Positions 19,228-28,036 of a stretch of DNA of 64,000 nt are shown here, one piece after another (the first letter of the stretch is position 1; each line of letters begins with the position of its first letter). Made by a program: the position numbers and the translations under genes. The notes beneath the pieces are model-generated. The model did no database searches, had not been told where the DNA came from, and saw only the letters and a program-made list of their open reading frames with translations. This DNA comes from Sphingobacteriales bacterium. GTDB taxonomy: Bacteria; Bacteroidota; Bacteroidia; Chitinophagales; LD1. The stretch covers positions 80,355 to 144,354 of the forward strand of contig JADFDM010000010.1 of assembly GCA_018262795.1 (NCBI GenBank), read 5' to 3'.

Positions 19228-20230
19228 GCTGTAATATTTCTTGGTCAATAAAATGTAGCGTGTCGGCATTTAGGAGGGCATCAAATTTTCTGGCAAATAA
19301 TGCTTTTGATTCAATGAGAAGGGGGTGATACTTTGAGCCTAAAAAAGCCGGATGTGTGCCATCATCTGCTTCCCATTTTATAAATCGCAGGCTATCGTTC
19401 ACGCAGCTTTCTTTAAAGGATGAATTGAGTAGCATGGTTTGAAAGTACATTTCATCGGGGATCAAGGTGTAGCGGAAAAAATCTCTTAGCGATTTATTTC
19501 TTTGATGTTCTTCCACTATAAATTTTGTGCAGTCTTTGGTGAAACTCCACCAAGTTTTGCCTCCGTAATACGTGATTCCTGATAATAGAGGCCGCCTATT
19601 TGGCAACACGCGGCTCCAAAAAAGAAGTTGTGCTTCGCGCCACCATCTTTTTTCATCTCTATATTGTAATGATTCCCGTAAAAATATTTTTAATGTGGTG
19701 AATAGTGATTTATCAATCAATCGGTTGGTATTTAATTCGGGAATGGAGCGAATCACTCCATCTATTTTAAAATGATAGCGATTAATTCTATACAGTTGTC
19801 TGGTGTTACCCCAGGGATGTTTAGGCAACATCTGCACATCTTCAAGCGGCTCTATCGGGAAAAAATCTAAAAACTCTTTGCCCGCATTCTTGCTGAAAAA
19901 ATCTTGAATTTGCTGATTAGATTTTATCGGATAGTCCTGCCCGCTTAAAAGATTTACATAGTCAAAATCAATTTTTTTGTGGAGTAAAAGTTCCAGTGCA
20001 TTGATGATTCCTTCTACAATTCCAAAACCATTGTGCGTGCCATCTTCCCGCTTGCAAAAATACACTTGAGTATAGTTGGCAAATGTGGCATTGATCTCCT
20101 TCCAAAAATTGGGTTCACAAGTGGTGCTAACGTGAAGCACAAAACGGGTCCCCTCTACATTCAACCTATCTACCAAGCGTTTGACTTGTGCTGCATTTTT
20201 ATGACACAAAATGATATAGGCCAATTTCAT
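19214..20230 (-). CDS. GT14-type branching glycosyltransferase (core-2/I-branching enzyme family)
   Basis: A 338-residue protein with the Branch-domain signature: MKLAYIILCHKNAAQVKRLV at the start, YVNLLSGQDYPIKS in the middle, and a W-rich C-terminal region with GGKTWWSFT and IPDEMYFQTML. The family is named from animal beta-1,6-N-acetylglucosaminyltransferases; bacterial members sit in capsule and O-antigen clusters and make branches or xylosyl/GlcNAc links. The specificity here is unknown. It overlaps the downstream glycosyltransferase gene and follows the RmlD-like gene by 11 bases, in one operon. Confidence 0.85.
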   Translation of the reverse strand: MKLAYIILCHKNAAQVKRLVDRLNVEGTRFVLHVSTTCEPNFWKEINATFANYTQVYFCKREDGTHNGFGIVEGIINALELLLHKKIDFDYVNLLSGQDYPIKSNQQIQDFFSKNAGKEFLDFFPIEPLEDVQMLPKHPWGNTRQLYRINRYHFKIDGVIRSIPELNTNRLIDKSLFTTLKIFLRESLQYRDEKRWWREAQLLFWSRVLPNRRPLLSGITYYGGKTWWSFTKDCTKFIVEEHQRNKSLRDFFRYTLIPDEMYFQTMLLNSSFKESCVNDSLRFIKWEADDGTHPAFLGSKYHPLLIESKALFARKFDALLNADTLHFIDQEILQHDGE

Positions 20231-20241
20231 GCTGCACTAAT

Positions 20242-21123
20242 TTACGAAGCCATTTCTTCACGAAACAATTCTAAGCCTTCTATTACTCCTACCGCAGGAG
20301 TGGTGCATTCTGACTGTATATTTTCAATGCTAAGGTTTGACTTGAAAGGGCGTGGCGCAATATTGGTAGGAATCTCGGTTTGTTCAACTAGCAACGATAA
20401 ATCAAAATTCAATTTCTCGCAAAACAGCTTTGCCCATTCGTAGCGGTTGATGTAGGAGCTGCCCACAATGTGATAAATTCCATTCTTTTCTTTTTCGCAT
20501 AGCTCTAAAATGGTTTTACTAAGTTGAGATACATGCGTAGGATTTCCCCACAAGAAAGAAGGAGCATTTGCTTTTTCTCCTTTGCTTAATTTAAAATAAA
20601 GCGACATCAAGAAATTGGGAGTTTTAGTCAAAGGATCCCAACCAAATACATTCGTGGTGCGAGCAATGCAATAGTTTTTCAAGTTGCTTTGCATCCATTC
20701 TTCGGCAGCTAATTTTTCTTTGCCATAAGTGTTCAAAGGGCATACCGCATCGGTTTCTCGGTATGGCGGCTGAGTGCCATCAAAAACATAATCGGTAGAG
20801 ATGAGCACCATGCGCGCGTTGTACTGCAAGCATAATTCTCCAATATTTTTATTGGCTTCAAAATGAAATGCTTTTGCTTTATCGGGATTGTTTTCGCAAA
20901 AGTCAACTCCTCCGGCCAAGTTAGTGGCATTGATTACTACGTTAGGCTGTACTTGAGAAAACACTTTTTCAAGTTCCGCCCTGTTGGTAATGTCTAAGGC
21001 AATGGCCATAGGAAAAGCCGTTGCATCGCGCGAAGTGGCTGCCACTGAATGATTGGTTTTACTCAATTCCTTTTGCAGCGATTTACCTACCAATCCATTG
21101 CCACCGAATATTAAATATTGCAT
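20242..21123 (-). CDS. RmlD-like sugar-nucleotide reductase (SDR)
   Basis: A 293-residue extended short-chain dehydrogenase of the RmlD_sub_bind family, which reduces 4-keto sugars bound to a nucleotide. The Rossmann motif is GGNGLVGKSL near the N-terminus; NATNLAGGVDFCE is typical of the family; the active site includes STDYVFDG and YGKEKLAAE (Tyr-x-x-x-Lys). It is shorter in the middle than classic RmlD but not truncated. The neighbours (RfbF, an extended SDR, an RfbC-like protein) suggest that it finishes a CDP- or dTDP-deoxysugar rather than ordinary rhamnose. RmlA and RmlB are absent from the window. Confidence 0.82.
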   Translation of the reverse strand: MQYLIFGGNGLVGKSLQKELSKTNHSVAATSRDATAFPMAIALDITNRAELEKVFSQVQPNVVINATNLAGGVDFCENNPDKAKAFHFEANKNIGELCLQYNARMVLISTDYVFDGTQPPYRETDAVCPLNTYGKEKLAAEEWMQSNLKNYCIARTTNVFGWDPLTKTPNFLMSLYFKLSKGEKANAPSFLWGNPTHVSQLSKTILELCEKEKNGIYHIVGSSYINRYEWAKLFCEKLNFDLSLLVEQTEIPTNIAPRPFKSNLSIENIQSECTTPAVGVIEGLELFREEMAS

Positions 21124-21131
21124 AAATGAGG

Positions 21132-22337
21132 TTACTGTTTATTAAGTTTTTTAAGGGCCATTTCTGCAATAGTTAATCCGATAGATAGAGAAGCTGTTGC
21201 GGCCGGTGAGGGAGAATTCAGCACATGAATACCATGTGAGGTTTCTTCAATCATAAAATCGTCCACAACATTTCCATCATACGAAGTTGCGGAGGCGCGC
21301 ACCCCTGCCCCTCCGGGCACTAAATCATCTTCTTTAATTTCAGGAATTAGTTTTTGCAGTGCTCTTGTAAATGCGGCTTTTGAATAGGAGCGATAAAACT
21401 CTCCGATTCCGGTGCGCCAATATTTTGACGCTAATTTTCTAAATCCTTTGTAAGATATTGTTTCCCAAAGTTCCGGCAAATGGATGCTCGATTTTTTGTA
21501 GCCTTCTCGTGCATACGCCAATACTGCGTTCGGTCCGGCTTCAATTCCTCCCGAAATAAATCTGGTGAAGTGCACCCCGAGAAAAGGGAAATTAGGATCA
21601 GGAACCGGATAAACAAGATTCTTTACTAAATACTCCTTCTCTTTTTTCAGTTCGTAATATTCACCGCGAAAGGGAACTATCCGAGCGGAAAGGTTTTTTA
21701 CCACCGTGCTTGCCACTTTATCGGAATAAAGACCGGCACAGTTAATGACCAATTTGGCAGAATAGTTTCTTTTGTCCGTTATTATTTCTGTTTGATCTGA
21801 GGTGGTGTTTAAACGAATCACTTTGGTATTGAAATCTACCATCCCGCCTGCTTGAAGAAATTTTTCGTAATAACTTTTTGAGACTTGCGTGTAGTCCACA
21901 ATGCCTGACTGAGGCACAAAAATAGCCTTGATGCCACTCACGTGCGGCTCCTTTTCTCTGATTCTCTCTGCCTCCAATATCTCCAAACCCTGCAATCCAT
22001 TTTCAATACCTCTTTTATAAATAGCATCTAAGCGCGCAAGCTCATTTTCGGTAGTGGCTACAATTATTTTCCCGCAAATATCATGAGGAATATTTTCGGA
22101 CTTTAAATACTGAAGAAGCATATCATAACCGCGTTTGCAATTGATGGCCCGCAAACTTCCCGGTTTATAATAAATGCCGGAGTGAATCACTCCGCTATTA
22201 TTCCCTGTTTGATGTTTTGCAAAACTTGATTCTTTCTCGACAATGGTGATACCTAAAGAAGGATTCGCTTCTATCAACTTTAATGCGGTAGCCAACCCCA
22301 CAATGCCACTTCCAATTATAACTACATCATTTACCAT
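21132..22337 (-). CDS. lhgO: L-2-hydroxyglutarate-oxidase-like FAD oxidoreductase
   Basis: A 401-residue DAO-type flavoprotein. The FAD dinucleotide motif is IIGSGIVGLATALKL at residues 6-20. Further family segments are KHQTGNNSGVIHSGIYYKPGS, which is nearly diagnostic for the LhgO/L2HGDH group, and the C-terminal GGAGVRAS and HVLNSPSPAATASLSIG. LhgO oxidises L-2-hydroxyglutarate and passes electrons to the membrane quinone pool. Its place between two sugar-nucleotide genes, 8 bases from one and 9 from the other, is odd for a housekeeping enzyme. It may act on a sugar or sugar acid in this cassette. Confidence 0.85.
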   Translation of the reverse strand: MVNDVVIIGSGIVGLATALKLIEANPSLGITIVEKESSFAKHQTGNNSGVIHSGIYYKPGSLRAINCKRGYDMLLQYLKSENIPHDICGKIIVATTENELARLDAIYKRGIENGLQGLEILEAERIREKEPHVSGIKAIFVPQSGIVDYTQVSKSYYEKFLQAGGMVDFNTKVIRLNTTSDQTEIITDKRNYSAKLVINCAGLYSDKVASTVVKNLSARIVPFRGEYYELKKEKEYLVKNLVYPVPDPNFPFLGVHFTRFISGGIEAGPNAVLAYAREGYKKSSIHLPELWETISYKGFRKLASKYWRTGIGEFYRSYSKAAFTRALQKLIPEIKEDDLVPGGAGVRASATSYDGNVVDDFMIEETSHGIHVLNSPSPAATASLSIGLTIAEMALKKLNKQ

Positions 22338-22346
22338 GAGTGTTGC

Positions 22347-22796
22347 CTATTTCATTACAATGTCCCATTTGTAGGGTACTTTGTCGCCAAAGGGAGGATA
22401 CCGTAACATTTCACCGTCTTTATTGGCTTGGGTGCTACAATTGGCAAGCAGTGCTGTTTTATCACCGATACATTTCCATCCGTTAATGACTCCTGTTGGA
22501 ATTCGTACTAAACAGTAATTGTTTTCTCCCATAAAAATCTCATTCAATTCTTTATAGGTAGGTGATTCCGAGCGATCATCATACATCACCAATTTAATCA
22601 TACCTTGTATGACACAATAGTTTTGCACTTGCTCGGTATGAGAGTGCCAACCTTTTATTACCCCCGGATATGCAGTAGCAAAATAGATTTCACCAAATTT
22701 TTCAAAATGAGGAGCATCGCTGCGAAGCATGTGCAGGATCATCCCTCGTTCGTCACAAATTTTGCGAAGTGGTGTTACAATGACGCCATCAATCAT
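22347..22796 (-). CDS. RfbC-like cupin sugar epimerase
   Basis: A 149-residue cupin related to dTDP-4-dehydrorhamnose 3,5-epimerase. Recognisable parts are VTPLRKICDERGMILHMLR near the start, YFATAYPGVIKGWHSHTEQVQNY (with the catalytic-type His) and VRIPTGVINGWKCIG. It is shorter than RfbC (about 180 residues) and lacks part of the C-terminal region, so it belongs to the divergent epimerase-like group often found beside CDP-sugar genes. It may epimerise or simply bind a 4-keto sugar nucleotide. It lies between the LhgO-like gene and an extended SDR in the same operon. Confidence 0.8.
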   Translation of the reverse strand: MIDGVIVTPLRKICDERGMILHMLRSDAPHFEKFGEIYFATAYPGVIKGWHSHTEQVQNYCVIQGMIKLVMYDDRSESPTYKELNEIFMGENNYCLVRIPTGVINGWKCIGDKTALLANCSTQANKDGEMLRYPPFGDKVPYKWDIVMK

Positions 22797-22807
22797 GGTA
22801 TAATTTT

Positions 22808-23845
22808 TTAACTTTTTATAATTAGTTTACTATCCACAGCATGGGTATCTATCAAGTGAAGAAGTTGCTTCAGCCGAATATATTTTTTAGAGTCAAAATC
22901 ACTGGAGGATAGGCGTAACGCTGAATATTTTTCATAAATATCTCGGATGCCCTCCTTGAGGGTCCACTTGGGTTGAAAACCGGGGACATCTCTTTGTATT
23001 TTATCGAAGTTTACACGGTATGTTCTCGAATCTCCTCCATGTTCTCCGGTGATAATAACTTCACAGTCGGGAACTATCTCTTTCACTAAAGCGGCCACTT
23101 CTCTTACTCTATAATTTTCGGAATTTGCTCCTACATTATAGGCTTGCCTATTGATTATGGTAGCATCAGCTTCTACCATTGCCACAAATGCACGGCCAAT
23201 ATCTTCTGCATGTACTAAGGGTCTCCATGGGGAGCCATCACTCATGATTTTAATTTTTTGCTGCGTGACGGCCCATCCCACTAAATTATTTACTACCAAA
23301 TCTACCCGCAGTTTAGGGGATATTCCGTAAGCGGTAGCATTGCGAAGAAAGGTGACACAAAAATTTTCATCTCCCAGTGGCAAGATGTCGCGTTCGCTAA
23401 ATACTTTTGATTTAGCATAGGCGGTTACCGGATTCAGTTCTGCGGTTTCGTCTATCGCCTCATCGCCCGCCACACCATACGAACTGCAAGAGGAAGAATA
23501 AATAAACTTTTTCACTCCCACTTCCTTCGCCAATTTAGCAATCCGAACAGAAGCTAAATGATTGATGTCGTAAGTAAGTTGTTCATCTAATTCTCCCATC
23601 GGGTCATTGCTCAACGCGGCCAAATGACAAATAGCATAAGCCCCTTCTAAATCTTTGGCTTCGATATCGCGCATATCCTTTTCCAATATGGAAATACTAC
23701 TATAGTCTGGCGTATAAAAATTACAACTTTCGTCAAAGTAGTTGTTGTCAATACCCAAAACGTCAAATCCTTTCTCAAGTAAAAGGTTAACTAAAAGAGG
23801 TCCTATAAAACCGTTGTAACCCGTTACAATTATCTTTTTTTTCAT
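22808..23845 (-). CDS. NAD-dependent epimerase/dehydratase (extended SDR)
   Basis: A 345-residue extended SDR. Its NAD-binding motif is TGYNGFIGPLLVNLL, and the catalytic Ser/Tyr/Lys set appears in YSSSCSSYGVAG and in TAYAKSKVFSE. NATAYGISPKLR and PWRPLVHAEDIGRAF are typical of the sugar-nucleotide epimerase/dehydratase family. It directly follows RfbF (6 bases), so the likely substrate is a CDP-hexose; it could perform the 4,6-dehydration or a later epimerisation. A classic RfbG CDP-glucose 4,6-dehydratase is not present in the window, which makes this the best candidate for that step. Confidence 0.85.
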   Translation of the reverse strand: MKKKIIVTGYNGFIGPLLVNLLLEKGFDVLGIDNNYFDESCNFYTPDYSSISILEKDMRDIEAKDLEGAYAICHLAALSNDPMGELDEQLTYDINHLASVRIAKLAKEVGVKKFIYSSSCSSYGVAGDEAIDETAELNPVTAYAKSKVFSERDILPLGDENFCVTFLRNATAYGISPKLRVDLVVNNLVGWAVTQQKIKIMSDGSPWRPLVHAEDIGRAFVAMVEADATIINRQAYNVGANSENYRVREVAALVKEIVPDCEVIITGEHGGDSRTYRVNFDKIQRDVPGFQPKWTLKEGIRDIYEKYSALRLSSSDFDSKKYIRLKQLLHLIDTHAVDSKLIIKS

Positions 23846-23851
23846 TCCAAT

Positions 23852-24622
23852 TTACCAGTTTTTCCAGAAGGCCTTATTGCCGTTCCATGTTTTATTTAAG
23901 TGATTTAAATCGCGCTCCGTATCTACGCATTCCCAATTCCCATCGTGTTTATACACCATTATTTCTCCCTTAGGGGCTAATTGTTCTAACACCCCGAATT
24001 CAAAATCGCAATTCACATCGCGGTTTAAATAACTCAACAGTTTTTGGTTAATCACCATAAATCCTCCGTTGATTAACCCGGTAGCCACTTGAGGTTTTTC
24101 CTCGAAAGAAATGACTTGATTGCCTTCCACATTCAATTCACCAAAACGACTTGGTGGGCGCACCCCGGTGATGGTAACCAATTTGCCATGCGCTTGGTGA
24201 AATGCAATGGTTTTAGCTATATCTACATCGCATAAGCCATCGCCATAGGTGAGCAGATGATCGCCCTCCTCTAACACATGTTCCGCTTGTTTTATTCTTG
24301 AACCTTTTAAGTTTTCTACCCCCGTGTCCAACAAGGTAACATTCCAATTTTCATCGGCTTTTTGACCCAACTGTTGGAACTTATTTTCGTTCAACTGTAT
24401 AGCAAAATCATTGATTAGATGATAATTAAAAAAATATTGTTTAATGACCTGCGCTTTGTAGCCTAAGAGGATAACGAATTCGTTTAACCCAAAGCCGGAG
24501 TAGTATTTCATGATATGCCACAAAATTGGTTTGCCGCCAATTTCAACCATCGGTTTTGGAATAGTTTCAGTAATGTGTCCTAATCGGCTGCCATAGCCAC
24601 CAGCCATGATGATTACTTTCAT
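23852..24622 (-). CDS. rfbF: Glucose-1-phosphate cytidylyltransferase
   Basis: A 256-residue nucleotidyltransferase of normal RfbF length. It makes CDP-glucose from CTP and glucose-1-phosphate, the entry to CDP-deoxysugars of O-antigens. Visible are the nucleotide loop IMAGGYGSRLGHITE followed by PKPMVEIGGKPILWHIMKYY, the metal-binding LTYGDGLCDVD, the sugar-binding FEEKPQV and INGGFMVIN. The set NWECVDTERDLNHLNKTW at the C-terminus is RfbF-specific rather than GalU- or RmlA-like. It is the first gene of the CDP-sugar group, downstream of glycosyltransferase genes. Confidence 0.93.
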   Translation of the reverse strand: MKVIIMAGGYGSRLGHITETIPKPMVEIGGKPILWHIMKYYSGFGLNEFVILLGYKAQVIKQYFFNYHLINDFAIQLNENKFQQLGQKADENWNVTLLDTGVENLKGSRIKQAEHVLEEGDHLLTYGDGLCDVDIAKTIAFHQAHGKLVTITGVRPPSRFGELNVEGNQVISFEEKPQVATGLINGGFMVINQKLLSYLNRDVNCDFEFGVLEQLAPKGEIMVYKHDGNWECVDTERDLNHLNKTWNGNKAFWKNW

Positions 24623-24644
24623 AAGAGCACGAAAATAGAAGAAT

Positions 24645-25616
24645 TTAGCTGACTGTTGGGGGCGATTGGCGGAGGAAATAGAAATAGTCGCGGTAATACT
24701 TTAACCGTAAAGGATTCTTGACAATAGCTTGTTTAAAAAACCACATCGCTTCCGTTTTATTCCCCTCATAAAATAGTTTTTTACCTATGTACCAATAAAA
24801 ATGGGACTCATCGTTGGCGAACTCCTCATCTAACTTTTTCTCAAATCCGGTGAGCAAATCAAGCCTTCCGGTTTGCAAATAGTCAATACCATTTTTCTGT
24901 CGCTGCTCGTATAGTTCTTTTACTATCTGTGATGCAAATAATTTTCTTCTTCCATTGTAGGTAAACGTTCTTGTTACTGAATTTTGCGAAAGTCGGTAGT
25001 AATACAAAACCGCTGGCAGATTAGCTACTTTAAATTTTTCCATAGCAAGTAGAATCCAATCATAATCTTCTGCACCTATCCGATCAAAATATTCGCGGTA
25101 GCCACCAATAGTATCATAGACTTCTCTACGAATCATGATAGAAGAACCGCAAAACGGAATAAGGTCGGGAATTTTTTTACTAATCTCTTCGTGCCCTGTC
25201 GGATATTGAGAAGTACTCACAGATTTATCTCCTCGCGCGTCTATGTATGAAAAATTTGTGCCTACCAAAGCAATTTCAAAATGTCTTGTCAAAAATTCAA
25301 ATTGAAGTTGCAAACGACTTAAATCAGAAAAATCATCGGCATCTTGAAAAGCAATGAAATCACCTTTTGCCTGTGCTATTAAATTATTCCATGTTTTTAA
25401 GTATCCAAGATTAGTTTTGTTGTGGCAAAGCTTTATTCGCGTATCTTTTTGCGCATACGCTTCAATGAGGTTTCGAGTATTATCGGTGGAGGCATCATCG
25501 GCAATTAGGAGTTCAATGTTTTGGTATGTTTGGCTCAATATACATTCAATTGCTTGCGCTAAAAATGCACTGGCGTTGTAAGCGGGCATCAATATTGAAA
25601 TCAATGGCGGACTCAT
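24645..25616 (-). CDS. Family 2 glycosyltransferase
   Basis: A 323-residue GT2 protein with LISILMPAYNASAFLAQAIE, ELLIADDASTDNT and the metal motif AFQDADDFSDLSRL. The C-terminal part (GNKTEAMWFFKQAIVKNP) resembles one TPR-like helix pair, which some bacterial GT2 enzymes carry. It overlaps the end of the upstream glycosyltransferase gene by 4 bases (ATGA) and lies 22 bases before rfbF. Donor and acceptor are unknown. Confidence 0.9.
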   Translation of the reverse strand: MSPPLISILMPAYNASAFLAQAIECILSQTYQNIELLIADDASTDNTRNLIEAYAQKDTRIKLCHNKTNLGYLKTWNNLIAQAKGDFIAFQDADDFSDLSRLQLQFEFLTRHFEIALVGTNFSYIDARGDKSVSTSQYPTGHEEISKKIPDLIPFCGSSIMIRREVYDTIGGYREYFDRIGAEDYDWILLAMEKFKVANLPAVLYYYRLSQNSVTRTFTYNGRRKLFASQIVKELYEQRQKNGIDYLQTGRLDLLTGFEKKLDEEFANDESHFYWYIGKKLFYEGNKTEAMWFFKQAIVKNPLRLKYYRDYFYFLRQSPPTVS

Positions 25617-26665
25617 AGTGGCTGATGAAATAATGACTTTACCAGAAATCGGATTCTGTCTTTCCCTGAATAATCCGTATAAGATTGAAAGTTTCTACAA
25701 AAAAAACTTTGATAGGCCGCTAAGCCTTTTGCTGAATTTTGCTGACAGAACAACAACCACTTCTGTGCTATAAATCGGCTAAATTGTTCCTGCGGTTCAA
25801 TTACTTTCTTGGTTTGATTGGCGGCAATTAATTTCAATAAAAATGTTGCCAAGGTTTTAAAATCACTCCCTTTTACAAATAGCGAGGGGTCGGTAAAATC
25901 AAAATACTCGTTATTGGCCACAGTGATAAAATGGTTAAACAATCGAAAAGTTTCCTGGTCTATTCTATCTACCAATTGCAATAAATTCTTTTCACGAAAA
26001 TTCAGTGTTGCAATTTTTTGAACATCAGCATGCTTCACCCCAATGTTAGCATCGTGCGTGCGATAATTCAATAAATAGGAAGGAACTATCCCAATCTGTC
26101 CGCCAGCCTTGTAAATGTCTAACCAAAGTGCGTAATCTTCGGCATGTAGTGCATCCGGGTTATAGGCTAACTGATGATTTCTCAAAAAATCAGTACGGAT
26201 AATTACACTTGGATGATTGAGATGGCATGAAAAAAGCAAAAGTGTTTTAAGCAGAGTGGGATTTGTTTCAAATTTAATTTTATTGCCCGAAGGAATTTTT
26301 GTAATCCAAGAACCGGCTACTGTTATTTCGGGATGGGTTTCCATATATGCCACTTGCTCTGCTATCCTTTGGGGCATGCTCACATCATCGGCATCCATTC
26401 GCACGATATATTTGCCTTGCGCTAATTGAATTCCCTTGTTCAAGTTTGCAATCAAGCGAGAGTTCATGTTATTTTTTACATACCGTATTCGCTGATCACT
26501 ATAATTCAAAATAATTTCTTCCGTTCTGTCCGTTGAGCCATCATTAATAATCAGAAACTCAAAATCGGTGAAAGATTGAGAAAGAATACTTTCTATGGCC
26601 TCGCCTAAGTATTTCTCACCATTGTACACCGGCATTAATACTGTAACTGTAACAGGATAGTTCAT
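25613..26665 (-). CDS. Family 2 glycosyltransferase
   Basis: A GT2 enzyme of about 350 residues with VTVLMPVYNGEKYLGEAIES, EFLIINDGSTDRT and VRMDADDVSMPQR. I place the start at the ATG at 26665 (MNYPVTVTVLMP); a frame open to 26734 adds 23 residues that do not fit the fold. The first 110 residues closely resemble those of the glycosyltransferase at 18217-19227, a paralogue pair within one operon. It precedes the glycosyltransferase at 24645 with a 4-base overlap. Confidence 0.9.
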   Translation of the reverse strand: MNYPVTVTVLMPVYNGEKYLGEAIESILSQSFTDFEFLIINDGSTDRTEEIILNYSDQRIRYVKNNMNSRLIANLNKGIQLAQGKYIVRMDADDVSMPQRIAEQVAYMETHPEITVAGSWITKIPSGNKIKFETNPTLLKTLLLFSCHLNHPSVIIRTDFLRNHQLAYNPDALHAEDYALWLDIYKAGGQIGIVPSYLLNYRTHDANIGVKHADVQKIATLNFREKNLLQLVDRIDQETFRLFNHFITVANNEYFDFTDPSLFVKGSDFKTLATFLLKLIAANQTKKVIEPQEQFSRFIAQKWLLFCQQNSAKGLAAYQSFFCRNFQSYTDYSGKDRIRFLVKSLFHQPL

Positions 26666-26813
26666 TTTGGATTTAAATCGTTCTAAAGAAAACAAAAAGT
26701 TTGATGCCTTACAGATCCAACAAGTTCTTTCCATTACTATCCAGCGATTGTTCGCTTTTTAGTCATTGCTCTATGGTTAGTGTGGCTGAGGTTTCGCGAC
26801 CGACTTCATGGTT

Positions 26814-27818
26814 TTAAAGTTGCTTTAGGGGGTGGTAGTATTCTTTATACCAACCGACAAATTTTTTCAACCCTTCTTCAATGGAGGTTTGAGGGGCAAA
26901 CCCCGTATCCTTCATCAGAGGTTCAATATCAGCAAAAGTTCGAGGCATGTCACCGGCCTGCATGGGCAAAAAATTCTTTGTCGCTTTCTTCCCAAGTTCC
27001 TCTTCTAATACTTCAATAAAATATTGGAGTTTAACGGGCTTGTTGTTGCCAATGTTATACAATTTGTAGGGGGCATCTCCATCGGTTTCTTCAATAGGAA
27101 TATGCTTCATTACTTTACAGATTCCCTCAGTGATATCCTCTATATAGGTAAAATCGCGCTCCATATTGCCATTGTTGAAAACGTCAATGGGCTGCCCTTC
27201 TGTGATTGCCTTTGCAAACTTAAAATAAGCCATGTCAGGTCGCCCCCAAGGGCCATAAACCGTAAAAAAGCGCAAGCCGGTGGTAGGTAAGCGGAACAAG
27301 TGGCTGTAGGTGTATGCCATTAATTCATTTGCCCGTTTCGTAGCTGCGTAAAGGTTAATAGGCTTTTCTACCGGGTCGCTGGTGGAAAATGGCACTTTCT
27401 TATTCTCTCCATAAACCGAACTGGAAGAAGCGTAAATCAAATGCTTAATAGCGGCATGACGGCTTGCCTCCAGGATGTTTACAAAGCCGGTAAGATTACT
27501 GTCTGAGTATTTAAGCGGATGTTCCAATGAATAGCGCACACCTGCCTGGGCGGCTAAATGCACCACATACTCCGGTTGAAATTTTTGGAATACAGATTGA
27601 ATCTTAGCATTATCGGCAATATCAATTTCAAAAAAGTGAAACCTATCAAATGATTCCAGTTGTTTCCGCCTGGCTTGCTTAAGAGATACATCGTAGTAGT
27701 CGTTGAGATTGTCTATACCAACTACGGTATAACCCTTCTGTAATAATTTGCGCGAAGTATGGTACCCAATAAAGCCTGCGGCTCCGGTTACGATCACGGT
27801 GTTTTCTGTTGCTGGCAT
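26814..27818 (-). CDS. UDP-glucuronate 4-epimerase-like enzyme
   Basis: A 334-residue extended SDR close to the CapI/UDP-glucuronate 4-epimerase group. It shows VTGAAGFIGYHTSRKLL, GIDNLNDYYDVSLKQARR, HLAAQAGVRYSLEHP, SSSSVYGENKKVPF, YAATKRANELMAYTYSH and RFFTVYGPWGRPDMA, all strong family markers. The expected product is UDP-galacturonate from UDP-glucuronate, which would give the glycan an acidic sugar. No UDP-glucose dehydrogenase is in the window, so the UDP-glucuronate must come from elsewhere. It is the first gene of the run to 17297; 218 bases without a gene lie upstream. Confidence 0.88.
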   Translation of the reverse strand: MPATENTVIVTGAAGFIGYHTSRKLLQKGYTVVGIDNLNDYYDVSLKQARRKQLESFDRFHFFEIDIADNAKIQSVFQKFQPEYVVHLAAQAGVRYSLEHPLKYSDSNLTGFVNILEASRHAAIKHLIYASSSSVYGENKKVPFSTSDPVEKPINLYAATKRANELMAYTYSHLFRLPTTGLRFFTVYGPWGRPDMAYFKFAKAITEGQPIDVFNNGNMERDFTYIEDITEGICKVMKHIPIEETDGDAPYKLYNIGNNKPVKLQYFIEVLEEELGKKATKNFLPMQAGDMPRTFADIEPLMKDTGFAPQTSIEEGLKKFVGWYKEYYHPLKQL

Positions 27819-28036
27819 TTCGGTTTATTCATTATTTGCTTTATTCGAGTAGAGGGTAAAACTACCCTAATGTTAAGAGAGTGGTCCTGTTTTTAACTTG
27901 TTGTTTTGAACAATCGTACCAAGGATGAACGATACTATGAGTTCAGAATGACGAATATTTTTTCTTCTATCGAAAGTAACAAATGGCTCTGGTAAAATAC
28001 TTTCACAGAGGCCCCTTCAAATTGTACCTTAGGCAA

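Noticed and set aside
27853..27868. AGGGTA-AAAC-TACCCT hairpin upstream of the epimerase gene
   Set aside because: No T-run follows on either strand, and position before a gene start does not fit a terminator; function unclear.
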